Source: Terriglobia bacterium (GTDB lineage Bacteria; Acidobacteriota; Terriglobia; Terriglobales; Acidobacteriaceae). From it: DNA of 43,377 nt. The position numbers and the translations under genes are program-made. The DNA lies in NCBI GenBank assembly GCA_020073385.1, contig JAIQFH010000057.1, positions 1 through 43,377 on the forward strand, written 5' to 3'. The notes under the pieces are model-generated. The model saw only the letters and a program-made list of their open reading frames with translations. It did no database searches and was not told where the DNA came from. The stretch's first letter is position 1. The number at the start of each line of letters is the position of its first letter. This document shows, in pieces, positions 1 to 7,060 of the stretch.

Positions 1-595
1 CCGCGCCTTTCACAAGCGCTGAACCGTCGTCGCTGCGCGCGCCGCAGACGCGGCGAGTACCCATCTGCGAGTAGATCAATTCCCCGGTGCCGCCTTCACG
101 GATGGGGACCGAAAGTTTGCCGAGTACGCCCACCATCTCGAAATCCGCAGGATTGAGAAACTCCTGATCCGACATAAGAATCTTGGTTAAAAACAAAAAG
201 ATGATCGACCCGCCGATCAGTCCAGCGATCACAGCAAGCGTAAGCGCCAATCCCACCCACAGCGCCGAGAAGCGGGTCAGCAGGTAGCCGGTTCCGCCGA
301 ACCACGCCAGAAATGCAGCGATGGACGGCGGGTTGAATGGAGAGACGCCAGCACCATGGGTCGTGTGCGTTCCTGTGCTCGTTTGCGCCGCGGCGGCACC
401 GTGCGCCGCTGCGTCACCAACGGCAGCGGGTCCGTGAGCCACGGGTGCGTGCGCAAGATGAATGTGCCCGAAACCGTGATGATGAAGGTGTGGCAGATGC
501 ACGTGTCCAAAACGCCATCCGCCAAACACAAACGAAAAGAAGCTGAAGCAGAAACCGACTGCGAAACAGATCAGATAAAAATCAGACCAGGTCAT
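1..595 (-). CDS. NfeD/YqiJ-like membrane protein with His-rich loop (partial)
   Basis: The reading frame starts at an ATG (593-595) and is open to the left edge, giving 198 codons with the C-terminus missing. The visible protein has a hydrophobic segment at about residues 5-25, a His-rich, Ala-rich linker at about 28-85 with 13 histidines, and a second hydrophobic stretch at about 90-140 (two membrane passes likely). A soluble part follows that starts like an OB-fold, with a run resembling NfeD/YqiJ C-terminal domains (VGVLGKLSVPIREGGTGEL). YqiJ-type proteins usually lie beside a flotillin; that gene would be beyond the edge. The start codon overlaps the stop of the upstream XRE gene (ATGA), so the two are translationally coupled. 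The family call is by pattern only. An unrelated two-helix membrane protein with an OB-like tail is the alternative. Confidence 0.65.
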   Translation of the reverse strand, partial: MTWSDFYLICFAVGFCFSFFSFVFGGWRFGHVHLPHLHHHGFGHIHLAHAPVAHGPAAVGDAAAHGAAAAQTSTGTHTTHGAGVSPFNPPSIAAFLAWFGGTGYLLTRFSALWVGLALTLAVIAGLIGGSIIFLFLTKILMSDQEFLNPADFEMVGVLGKLSVPIREGGTGELIYSQMGTRRVCGARSDDGSALVKGA

Positions 596-1116
596 CGGAT
601 TCGCCTCCCTTCCGCGCGGTGATTGTGATTCCCTGTAGCCGCCAACTCCGGACGCAACGCCTCCAACAGACGATCCGCCAAACCCGGCGTGTCGAGGATC
701 GCTCCCAACAGCAGCAAAGCGCGGCGCGTGTCTTTTTCTCGGGCGGCCTTGATCAACACGTGGCTAATCTCCGGATCGCTCGCGAAGCGCTCCGATCCCT
801 GCAACAACCAGACGTCAATCTGGCCTTCTACCGTTCGCAAGTCCGAAGTCAGCTCAGTGTGATAACCCTCAGGGTCATCTACCAGAAAACCAGGATGAAC
901 CTTGAAGAACTTCGCCAGCAACGCGCGCGAGGACTGCGTCATGTGCGGGCGCGAGCCGCTTTCGATCTGCGAGAGATACGACTGGCTGATGCTCTTCCCT
1001 TTGCCCAGTTCCTCGCGGATCGCGCGCACCAACTCGAGCTGCGTCATGGGACGGCCGAGCCCGCGGAGCGACCCTTCGACCTCACGCAGGTAACGGATTT
1101 TTTCGCCCAGCTTCAC
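592..1116 (-). CDS. XRE-family helix-turn-helix transcriptional regulator
   Basis: 174 residues with a GTG start. An N-terminal Cro/C1-type helix-turn-helix is visible at about residues 5-75: MTQLELVRAIREEL is the first helix pair and SQSYLSQIESGSRP the recognition helix and following turn, with an unusually long insertion between them. The C-terminal about 95 residues are helical and of no known domain, probably for dimerisation or sensing. The purine-rich AAAGAG about 9 nt before GTG can serve as a weak ribosome site. A near-consensus promoter and repeated half-sites lie just upstream, which suggests autoregulation. The gene overlaps the downstream membrane protein by 4 bp, so the regulator probably controls this membrane operon. 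Confidence 0.85.
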   Translation of the reverse strand: MKLGEKIRYLREVEGSLRGLGRPMTQLELVRAIREELGKGKSISQSYLSQIESGSRPHMTQSSRALLAKFFKVHPGFLVDDPEGYHTELTSDLRTVEGQIDVWLLQGSERFASDPEISHVLIKAAREKDTRRALLLLGAILDTPGLADRLLEALRPELAATGNHNHRAEGRRIR

Positions 1117-1139
1117 GGTGCAACTCTTTATTACTTCTC

Positions 1140-1172
1140 AAATCGCTATATTTATATTGCAATTTGCGATTT
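1140..1172. promoter_or_regulatory. Candidate autoregulatory operator
   Basis: Three related 7-bp half-sites surround and fill the promoter: AAATCGC at 1140-1146, and GCAATTT-GCGATTT in tandem at 1159-1172. The outer copies form a perfect inverted repeat with a 19-bp gap. A dimer bound here would cover the -10 element and the spacer, which fits repression by the adjacent XRE protein. The link to that protein is inference. Confidence 0.5.
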
Positions 1173-1179
1173 ATGTCAA
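1151..1179 (-). promoter_or_regulatory. Sigma-70-like promoter of the XRE/NfeD operon
   Basis: On the reverse strand there is a perfect TTGACA (1174-1179), a 17-bp spacer and TATAAA (1151-1156). Transcription would start near 1144, leaving a leader of about 28 nt before the GTG at 1116. The region is markedly AT-rich compared with its surroundings. Confidence 0.75.
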
Positions 1180-1225
1180 GAAATGTATACCCCAGCAAAC
1201 TCAATGAGATACCGGTTGAATGGAC

Positions 1226-1303
1226 GGGCAATGAGCAATGGGCGGCGAGCAACCTGAGCTATCTCACTGCTGGCTCATTGCTCACCGCTCATAGCTCACT
1301 GCT
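1226..1303. repeat. Inverted pair of 7-bp tandem arrays
   Basis: Four degenerate 7-bp units of the form gRGcRRY (1226-1253) are followed by a 19-bp spacer and four units of the form gctcaNN (1273-1300) in the opposite sense. The two halves can fold on each other. The array lies in the intergenic region between the XRE gene and the terminator of the secreted repeat protein. Confidence 0.7.
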
Positions 1304-1304
1304 T

Positions 1305-1335
1305 AAAAAAAGCCCCCGGCTGGCACCCGGGGGCT
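1305..1335 (-). terminator. Rho-independent terminator
   Basis: A 9-bp GC-rich stem (AGCCCCCGG with its complement) and a 6-nt loop, followed on the reverse strand by seven T residues (A run at 1305-1311). It lies 46 nt downstream of the stop of the secreted repeat protein gene. Confidence 0.9.
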
Positions 1336-1381
1336 CACAACGGCAAATGCTCTTTCGTTTTTCTGCCGGTGGGAAAGTCGC

Positions 1382-1993
1382 TTACTGATGACGACCGTTG
1401 TGCTTGTCGCGATAGATTTGGCGCGACGGGCGGTTCTGCTGGCGGTTAACCTTGGCACGCTCCTGTTGGGTTAGCTTGCCGCCGTTGGCGGCGCGGTCGT
1501 TGCGCACTTCTTTGTTGATCTTGGCTTCATTGTTTTCGAGGTGCGCGGCTTCGCCGGCCGTGAGCTGTCCGCTCTTGATGCCCTGTCCGATGCGGTCCTG
1601 CTGGTTCTCGGCGCGTTTGCCAACTTCACTCTTGGGATTGGTGTTCTGAACGGCGGAATTGTGCTTGTCCTGGTAAATCTGCTTCGACATTTGATTCTGC
1701 TGCTGGGTCAGGGTTTTCTTGTCAGCAGTGGTCAGCTTGCCATTGTCGAGCTTGCGCATGTCGTGCTCTTCCTGGTTCACTGCGGCTTCTTTCTTTTCCA
1801 GGTTGGTGGTTTCTCCGGCGGTCAGTCCGCCGCTTTTCACGCCGTTGGCGATGCGGTCTTGCTGTTTCTCTTTGCGGTCCCGAATGGTCTCACCATTGAC
1901 AGGAGCAGATGTGTTTGTGTTCTGGGCCACAAGTGGCAGCGCGAGAATTGCGAGCGCCGTGCTGAGAAACGAGATCTTGAGGGTGCAGTTCAT
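1382..1993 (-). CDS. Secreted protein with two long internal repeats
   Basis: The ATG at 1991-1993 is preferred over an upstream in-frame one because it follows GGAGAG at good spacing and opens a clear signal peptide (MNCTLKISFLSTALAILALPLVAQ, with cleavage after VAQ). The mature protein of about 180 residues is hydrophilic, rich in Gln, Lys and Asn, and built of two copies of a unit of about 75 residues. Each unit carries RxxxQQDRIxxGxKSGxLTAGE, a helical LExxEAxxNxE stretch, and QQNxxSxxIYxDKHN. It is therefore exported and probably helical. No catalytic motif is visible and the function is unknown. It has its own strong terminator and looks monocistronic. Confidence 0.8.
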   Translation of the reverse strand: MNCTLKISFLSTALAILALPLVAQNTNTSAPVNGETIRDRKEKQQDRIANGVKSGGLTAGETTNLEKKEAAVNQEEHDMRKLDNGKLTTADKKTLTQQQNQMSKQIYQDKHNSAVQNTNPKSEVGKRAENQQDRIGQGIKSGQLTAGEAAHLENNEAKINKEVRNDRAANGGKLTQQERAKVNRQQNRPSRQIYRDKHNGRHQ

Positions 1994-2175
1994 GGAATTT
2001 CTCTCCGTTGGTCTGAGTTCTTTTTTCAGCTGCATTGTGGCCACGTCGGATGAAACCCAGAGTGTCAAGAAATGTTGCGGGAGTTCTATATCCAGCAGGA
2101 ACAGCTAGTTGCAGGGTATCGAGGCGCACGCAGCCGGACCCTGAGTGATGAGTTCGAAGCTGCTCGCGCGCCTGG

Positions 2176-2631
2176 CTACAACGGAATGGGGGCGGTCATT
2201 GTGTAGGCACCGCCGCCAGAACATCCCGACAGCCCGGTGAGAGTCCAGGTGCCTGAAATCCTGCCGTCGCTGTTGCGGATGCCGTTGAGGGTCAGCACGT
2301 TCTCTTGCATCGTCATGAGGGCGGTGGCGATGCTCATACCGAATGACCCGATCTCGTATCCGCCGGAGTGCCCGGAGGCCGTAAACGTGGCGGTCTGGCC
2401 TAACGGGGCCGTGAAGCAAGGGGCAGGACCGCTGAAACCAAAGCTGCTGACGTTCACAGTCGATCCAGTGCTTTGGGTAAGAGTAGCCATAAACGTATAG
2501 GCCACGGAGCCGTCAGGATTTTGCAGGCTGGCTGTCCAAAAGCCGTCGATTTTCTTAGCCGGTGAGCCGGATCCGCAGGAAACGAGGAAAAAAGCGAGAA
2601 GAACGAGGAAGGTGAGACGGGCGCAGTTCAT
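2176..2631 (-). CDS. Small lipoprotein
   Basis: 151 residues. The start at 2629-2631 follows a very strong Shine-Dalgarno (AAGGAGGGG, 5 nt away) and gives a lipoprotein signal MNCARLTFLVLLAFFLVSCG with the lipobox Cys at position 19. The mature part is Gly/Ser/Thr-rich with alternating hydrophobic residues typical of a small beta-barrel or lipocalin-like fold (DGFWTASLQNPDG, GRISGTWTLTG), and two later Cys residues (CFTAP, GCSGGG) could form a disulfide. Such short lipoproteins are common in Acidobacteriota. No specific family or role is recognised. Confidence 0.8.
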   Translation of the reverse strand: MNCARLTFLVLLAFFLVSCGSGSPAKKIDGFWTASLQNPDGSVAYTFMATLTQSTGSTVNVSSFGFSGPAPCFTAPLGQTATFTASGHSGGYEIGSFGMSIATALMTMQENVLTLNGIRNSDGRISGTWTLTGLSGCSGGGAYTMTAPIPL

Positions 2632-2695
2632 ATACCCCTCCTTGCAAAACGTTGGAACTCGGGGCCGCCAGAAAAGTTGCCTTTCCCAAGAGAAA

Positions 2696-3565
2696 TTATA
2701 GTCCTGCTTCGATCCGGGAGCGGGGGTCAAGGTAATCGCGGAGAGCGTCACCGATGAAGTTGAAGCTCAGGACGGCGAGCATGACAGCGAGCGCCGGAAA
2801 GAGAACGAGGTGAGGCGCGTCGAAGAGATGGGCGCGACCATCGTTGAGCATGGTCCCCCAACTCGCGGTAGGCGGGGGAACACCGAGTCCCAGGAAACTC
2901 ATGGTGGCCTCGGCGAGGATGGCTCCTGCCATACCGATGGCAGCCTGCACGACGACAGGCTGAATGATATTGGGCAGAATGTGGCGCACGATGATGCGAA
3001 GGTCGGTGGCGCCGAGGGCACGCGCGGCCTCGACGAATTCACGCTCACGGGCGGCGAGAACTTGTCCACGCACCAGGCGCGCGTAGCCGACCCATCCACC
3101 GAGGGAGAGCGCGAGGACCAGGTTGAAGATGCCGGGACCGCGGAAGGCAACGAAGGCGATGGCGAGCAGGATTCCAGGAAAAGACAGGAAGGCATTCATC
3201 ACGACCACGTTAAAAAAGCGGTCGATCGCGCCTCCGTAGTAGCCGGCGATTGAGCCGATGATCAGGCCGAGAGTAAGTGAAGTTGCAACCACGCTGGCGC
3301 CCACCAGCATGGAGATGCGCGCACCGTAGATGACGCGGGAGAGAATGTCTCGTCCGAGTTCATCGGTGCCAAACCAGTGGGCTGAGGAAACAGAATTGAG
3401 GCGGTCGGGGAGGCTGATCGCGGCGGGATCTTGCTGGGCGATCCACGGGGCGAACAACGCGAAGATCACGAAGACGACCACAAGCACCACGCCAGTTGCG
3501 GCCAGCGGATTGTGACGGACACTGCCGGCGACGCGACTGCGGAACGAGATGGCGGCGGTCGACAT
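2696..3565 (-). CDS. dppC: Peptide/nickel-type ABC transporter permease, DppC-like
   Basis: 289 residues, normal length for DppC/OppC. The N-terminus carries the OppC_N pattern (RHNPLAATGVVLVVVFVIFALFAPWIA, then HWFGTDELGRDILSRVIYGAR), followed by five further membrane segments. The cytoplasmic coupling (EAA) loop is VEAARALGATDLRIIVRHILPN at about 180-200, and the C-terminus SFNFIGDALRDYLDPR is typical. It acts in the inner membrane as a heterodimer with DppB. The likely partner is encoded about 1.9 kb away at 5505-6419, which is unusual because these genes normally abut. No ATPase or binding-protein gene is in the window. Substrate cannot be told from the sequence. Confidence 0.93.
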   Translation of the reverse strand: MSTAAISFRSRVAGSVRHNPLAATGVVLVVVFVIFALFAPWIAQQDPAAISLPDRLNSVSSAHWFGTDELGRDILSRVIYGARISMLVGASVVATSLTLGLIIGSIAGYYGGAIDRFFNVVVMNAFLSFPGILLAIAFVAFRGPGIFNLVLALSLGGWVGYARLVRGQVLAAREREFVEAARALGATDLRIIVRHILPNIIQPVVVQAAIGMAGAILAEATMSFLGLGVPPPTASWGTMLNDGRAHLFDAPHLVLFPALAVMLAVLSFNFIGDALRDYLDPRSRIEAGL

Positions 3566-3710
3566 AGTGGAATATTAAATCGCTGCGGCTGGCCTTGAGA
3601 TCGAAATTCGGATGTGTTCTTATAGGAGAAACAGCGGGATCGTAAAACCCCTTCCGCAAGAGCGCGCCGAAACCTCCACCTTTAGCCTTACATTCCAAAG
3701 GAGGAAGATC

Positions 3711-4184
3711 ATGAATAAAGTCTCGTACATTCCAAAAGATTACAACACCATCACACCATACCTGATCGTTAAGGGTGCCGCCCAGGCGATTGAATACTAC
3801 AAGAAAGTTTTCGGCGCGACGGAAGTCGTTCGGATGAATGGTCCGGACGGGAAGGTCGGTCACGCTGAGTTAAAGATCGGGAACTCGCATATCATGCTGG
3901 CCGACGAGAATCCCGCCATGGGCCAGGGGCACACCAGTGCGACTACGATTGGACAAAGCCCGGTGAGCCTCTACGTGTACCTGCCCGATGTAGACACCGT
4001 GGTGAAGCGGGCGGCGGCGGAAGGGGCAAAAATCCTGAAGCCGGTTGAGAATCAGTTCTACGGGGACCGCTCCGGCTTCCTTCAGGATCCGTTCGGACAC
4101 CTGTGGGGCGTCGCCACACATGTGGAAGATGTATCGCCGAAGGAACTGGAAGAACGGATGAAGAAGATGATGCAGGCAGCATAA
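3711..4184 (+). CDS. VOC-fold (glyoxalase/PhnB-like) protein
   Basis: 157 residues. The ATG at 3711 follows AAAGGAGG at 3697-3704. Paired beta-alpha-beta-beta-beta modules are visible: TPYLIVKGAAQAIEYYKKVFGA opens the first, HAELKIGNSHIMLADE closes it, and LYVYLPDVDTVVKRAAAEGAKIL through GFLQDPFGHLWGVATH forms the second. This is the pattern of the PhnB/YdcE-type vicinal oxygen chelate family, usually a dimer with a metal or small-molecule pocket. The C-terminal helix (SPKELEERMKKMMQAA) is also usual. The exact reaction is unknown. The gene lies in opposite orientation between the two halves of an ABC importer, probably by chance or rearrangement. Confidence 0.88.
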   Translation: MNKVSYIPKDYNTITPYLIVKGAAQAIEYYKKVFGATEVVRMNGPDGKVGHAELKIGNSHIMLADENPAMGQGHTSATTIGQSPVSLYVYLPDVDTVVKRAAAEGAKILKPVENQFYGDRSGFLQDPFGHLWGVATHVEDVSPKELEERMKKMMQAA

Positions 4185-4193
4185 CCGGGCGGG

Positions 4194-4214
4194 GCGGGGA
4201 TTGTGTCCCCGCCT
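4194..4214 (+). terminator. Stem-loop after the VOC gene
   Basis: A perfect 8-bp stem (GGCGGGGA/TCCCCGCC) with a 5-nt loop starts 10 nt after the VOC stop codon. It lacks a following T run, so it may be a weak terminator or an mRNA-stabilising hairpin. Confidence 0.5.
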
Positions 4215-4304
4215 CATTCCCCTGCTTTCGAATTTCCTAGACAAATTCAGCCACGAGATTTTCAGCGAAGGCAGTCGTGACGGGCAGAGAAGCAGTATCG
4301 TGCG

Positions 4305-5456
4305 CTATGGATTGAGGCTGAATGTATTGAGCCTGAATGTATTGAGCCTGAATGTATTGAGCCTGAATGTACCGAGCCAGGTGGTAGCTTTCTTTGTCTG
4401 AGCGGTTTCTGCAGCTATTTCCAGTCTGTAATGGGCATTCAACAGCGCAATGGTCTTTTGAATGCGAATCTCCGACGGACTCGACGCGTCTACGGTCACT
4501 GTGTCTTCAAACAGCTCTGCTACGTGTCCGGTCAGTGTTCTGACTCGGCCAAGGACGTTGACCGTCGTAGCGGGGGATGCTTCTGTCTCCCTCGGAGTCA
4601 TTTCGCCGTCTTGAAGTGAGATCGTAATGTGAACGATTGAAGTAACATCGGTTGCCTTAGTGACTTCGGTTTTGACTTCGAGTGGAAGTGCTCGGACCGT
4701 GGGTTTGGAATCGAGCCTTGCCTCAAGGTCGCGAAACTTTAACACTGGACCAACGCCCTCCATCAAATAGGGCTTAGGATTAATAGTCTTGACGTTTTTC
4801 TCGTTCACGCCGACCTCGGGAATGAACAGCAGTGCATCCCGGAGTTCATCAGGCATCCTCATTCGGAAATCTCCACAACTACAGATATCTACGAAGTCGA
4901 TGACGACGTCCGTTCCTACTCCTTCCAGATATCGATAGCTCCACGTTTCGCTTGGCAGCCCGTTATAGTCCTGGCCGTCTTGTGCCGGTGGGCGAGCGTC
5001 TTGGGCGGAGAAGGTGGTTACGTGGTCCGGCGGGCCATAGACAATGTAGATCCGCCCTCGATCGCTCTTCCAACCCGGCCCTTGCGCGGCGAAATGATCA
5101 TTCGCGTACACGATTCGACGATAGTGCTCTACCTTGAACTCGTTTTCGTAAGTATCGGGCGTCGGATCGCGGCGCCACCAAAACGCTTCGACAAATTGGT
5201 CGCGCTCTTCGTCGTTTTGAAGCGACTTGAAAGCAGCTTTCTCCTCAGGAGTGATGATCCAAACGACGTCTTGCTCGAGCCAGGCCTTGAATGGCGCCGC
5301 TTGACCGTCAACACGCAGGACCCGCCTCTTATTGCTCTTAGAATTTGTGCCGGGCGTTGGCGATTGTGACAAGAGCGCAAAGGAATGCATCAGCAGCGCC
5401 ATTAGCGGAAGCAGAATGTAATGTCGAGTCCTGCTATGTGTCACCTGGACCTCCAC
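4305..5456 (-). CDS. GWxTD-domain exported protein
   Basis: 383 residues. An N-terminal hydrophobic segment (about 12-30) suggests export. The GWxTD-type domain spans about residues 55-165: WLEQDVVWIITPEEKAAFKSL, RDQFVEAFWWRRDPTPDTYENEF, and RGRIYIVYGPPDHV with ETWSYRYL after it. This domain is frequent in Acidobacteriota and has no established biochemical role. The C-terminal half (about 255-365) looks like a beta-sandwich. The last 22 residues are a tandem repeat of TFRLN encoded by a 15-bp minisatellite, so the natural C-terminus may have been extended or replaced. It lies 48 nt downstream of dppB on the same strand and may be co-transcribed. Confidence 0.85.
   Translation of the reverse strand: MEVQVTHSRTRHYILLPLMALLMHSFALLSQSPTPGTNSKSNKRRVLRVDGQAAPFKAWLEQDVVWIITPEEKAAFKSLQNDEERDQFVEAFWWRRDPTPDTYENEFKVEHYRRIVYANDHFAAQGPGWKSDRGRIYIVYGPPDHVTTFSAQDARPPAQDGQDYNGLPSETWSYRYLEGVGTDVVIDFVDICSCGDFRMRMPDELRDALLFIPEVGVNEKNVKTINPKPYLMEGVGPVLKFRDLEARLDSKPTVRALPLEVKTEVTKATDVTSIVHITISLQDGEMTPRETEASPATTVNVLGRVRTLTGHVAELFEDTVTVDASSPSEIRIQKTIALLNAHYRLEIAAETAQTKKATTWLGTFRLNTFRLNTFRLNTFSLNP
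4311..4370. repeat. 15-bp minisatellite inside the GWxTD gene
   Basis: Four copies of a 15-bp unit (attgagcctgaatgt; the first copy differs by one base), plus a diverged partial copy. The period is a multiple of three, so the frame is kept. It codes for repeated TFRLN at the extreme C-terminus, ending just before the TAG stop. Confidence 0.95.
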
Positions 5457-5504
5457 TTCCCGATTTTCTAAATACCTTAGATGCGCGCAGCAGGGTCTGT
5501 CCCG

Positions 5505-6419
5505 TCATTGCCTGATTCTTGGGTTCGCGACTGAATACAGCACATCGGTCAGGAAGTTTACAGCGACATACGTCAGGCCAATGGCGAGAATGCAGCCCTG
5601 CACCACGTAGTAATCGCGGTTGGAGATGGCGTCGATCGTAAGGCGGCCAATCCCGGGCCAGGAGAAGATTTTTTCGGTAACGATGGCGCCGGCTAGTAAG
5701 GCTCCGAATTGCAGACCGAGGACCGTCAGCACGGGGATCAGGGCATTGCGCAGAGCGTGGCGGTAGACGACGGTGCGCTCAGGCAGGCCTTTGGCGCGGG
5801 CGGTGCGGATGTAGTCCTGGCTGAGTTCTTCGAGCATGCTGGTGCGAACCATGCGCGTGAGGATAGCGGCGAGCGCACCGCCCATCGTGATGGCGGGGAG
5901 TACAAGATTGGCGAAGGATCCGGCACCGGAGACGGGGAGCCATCCAGCTTTGATGGCGAATAACAGAATCAAGATGGGACCGAGCGCGAAATTCGGGAAC
6001 GAAAGGCCGAAGAGGCTGACTACCGACAGCAGGCGGTCGTCCCAGCGGTTGCGGCGGCGGGCGGAGCGGACTCCGGCGGGGATGGAGAGGATGATTGCGA
6101 CGAAGAGGCTCGCCAGCGTAAGACGCAGCGTGTAGGGATATCGCTGCGCCAGGAGTTTCGTCACGGTCTGGTTGTAGCGGATGGAGCGGCCGAGGTCGCC
6201 GTGGAGGACGCCTTTCCAATAACGGATGTATTGTTCACCTAGCGGGGCGTCGAGGCCGAAGGCGTGGCGGGTGGCGGCGATATCGGCGGGCGGGGCGCCT
6301 TCCCCGAGCATCTGCTGGATGGGGTCTCCGGGGACGAGGTGGATCAGGAGGAAAACCAGGCTCACCACCAGCCAGATGACTGGGAGGGTGTAGAGGACGC
6401 GTTGGAGGAGGGATTTCAG
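5505..6419 (-). CDS. dppB: Peptide/nickel-type ABC transporter permease, DppB-like
   Basis: The protein aligns by eye with DppB/OppB over its whole length: an N-terminal membrane segment ending in VFLLIHLVPGDP, then FGLDAPLGEQYIRYWKGVLHGDLGRSI, the coupling loop RTARAKGLPERTVVYRHALRNALIPV, and IVTEKIFSWPGIGRLTIDAI. The start is unclear. The first ATG/GTG-type codons (GTG at 6366-6368 or 6369-6371) would remove half of the first membrane helix. The frame continues upstream through LKSLLQRVLYTLPVIWLVV to a CTG at 6417-6419, which gives 304 residues, the usual size. Beyond that lies a 7-bp tandem array that may have replaced the original start. Its partner is dppC at 2696-3565. Confidence 0.9.
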   Translation of the reverse strand: MKSLLQRVLYTLPVIWLVVSLVFLLIHLVPGDPIQQMLGEGAPPADIAATRHAFGLDAPLGEQYIRYWKGVLHGDLGRSIRYNQTVTKLLAQRYPYTLRLTLASLFVAIILSIPAGVRSARRRNRWDDRLLSVVSLFGLSFPNFALGPILILLFAIKAGWLPVSGAGSFANLVLPAITMGGALAAILTRMVRTSMLEELSQDYIRTARAKGLPERTVVYRHALRNALIPVLTVLGLQFGALLAGAIVTEKIFSWPGIGRLTIDAISNRDYYVVQGCILAIGLTYVAVNFLTDVLYSVANPRIRQ

Positions 6420-6432
6420 TCTTTGTCTCTCT

Positions 6433-6475
6433 GTCGTCAGTCGTGCGGTCGTTGGTCGCTTGTCGTTGGTCGTTA
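6433..6475. repeat. 7-bp tandem array, GTCGnnn units
   Basis: Six units beginning GTCG, five of 7 bp and one of 8 bp. The array begins 14 bp upstream of the putative dppB start and overlaps the stop codon of the next gene (TAA, reverse strand, 6473-6475). Confidence 0.75.
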
Positions 6476-6892
6476 GCCGCTCCGGCCTTTCAGGGGTCCG
6501 TTGCGACGCTCTAGAATCCAGCGATCTCCTCTTTCCTCGCCTTCAAAATAGGCCAGTTTGCCTGGAATGCAAGAGAGAAACGCGCCGATTTGTCGGCCAA
6601 CTACCTCCTTCAAAGCCTTCGACAGGAGCATTTCCTTCCCATCCAGTTCGGCTTCTGTGGAGGTAACCCAACATGAGCGGGGAGCGCCCTTCTTCGTTAG
6701 GATCGATGCAATCTGTTCTGGATCTTGCTGGCTCGGTGGAATCGATACAAAGCAGCGCGGATCCAACGCCTTGAAATGGTACAGCTCGTTAAGAAATTTC
6801 TTCCGCTTCTTTGGGTTCGCTACCATATCCAGATAGCGTTCGCGTTTTGTCGGAACGAAAAACGCTTTGATCAATTCCTCCTCGTGATTCAT
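6473..6892 (-). CDS. Conserved-looking hypothetical protein
   Basis: 139 residues. The start at 6890-6892 (MNHEEELIKAFF) is chosen because GGAG lies about 9 nt upstream and the extra upstream in-frame residues look non-coding. The protein is soluble, with a basic helical N-terminus (VPTKRERYLDMVANPKKRKKFLNEL) and a mixed alpha/beta rest containing a WVTSTEAELDGKEMLL segment. The C-terminus, RNGPLKGRSG, runs into a short tandem repeat and may have been altered by it. I do not recognise the family. Composition and amphipathic pattern support it being real. Confidence 0.65.
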   Translation of the reverse strand: MNHEEELIKAFFVPTKRERYLDMVANPKKRKKFLNELYHFKALDPRCFVSIPPSQQDPEQIASILTKKGAPRSCWVTSTEAELDGKEMLLSKALKEVVGRQIGAFLSCIPGKLAYFEGEERGDRWILERRNGPLKGRSG

Positions 6893-6965
6893 TCTTGCGC
6901 GCTCCAAACCAGGGAGCATCGGGAGAACGCCCTGACGAGTCTGCAAAGGGCCGCAATGGGGTAGG

Positions 6966-7027
6966 GATCCTTCGACTGCGCGCGACGACTCGCTTTGCTC
7001 GCCGTCGTGCTCCGCTCAGGATGACAA
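6966..7027. repeat. Degenerate palindromic intergenic repeat
   Basis: The stretch begins with gatccttcgactgcgc and ends with gctccgctcaggatgacaag. These outer parts resemble the dispersed elements at 18131-18255, 27575 and 37671. Between them is a GACGACT...CGTCGTG insert of about 30 bp. Confidence 0.55.
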
Positions 7028-7060
7028 GCTCTTGAGTGCTTAGGCGTTTGCATTATTACA

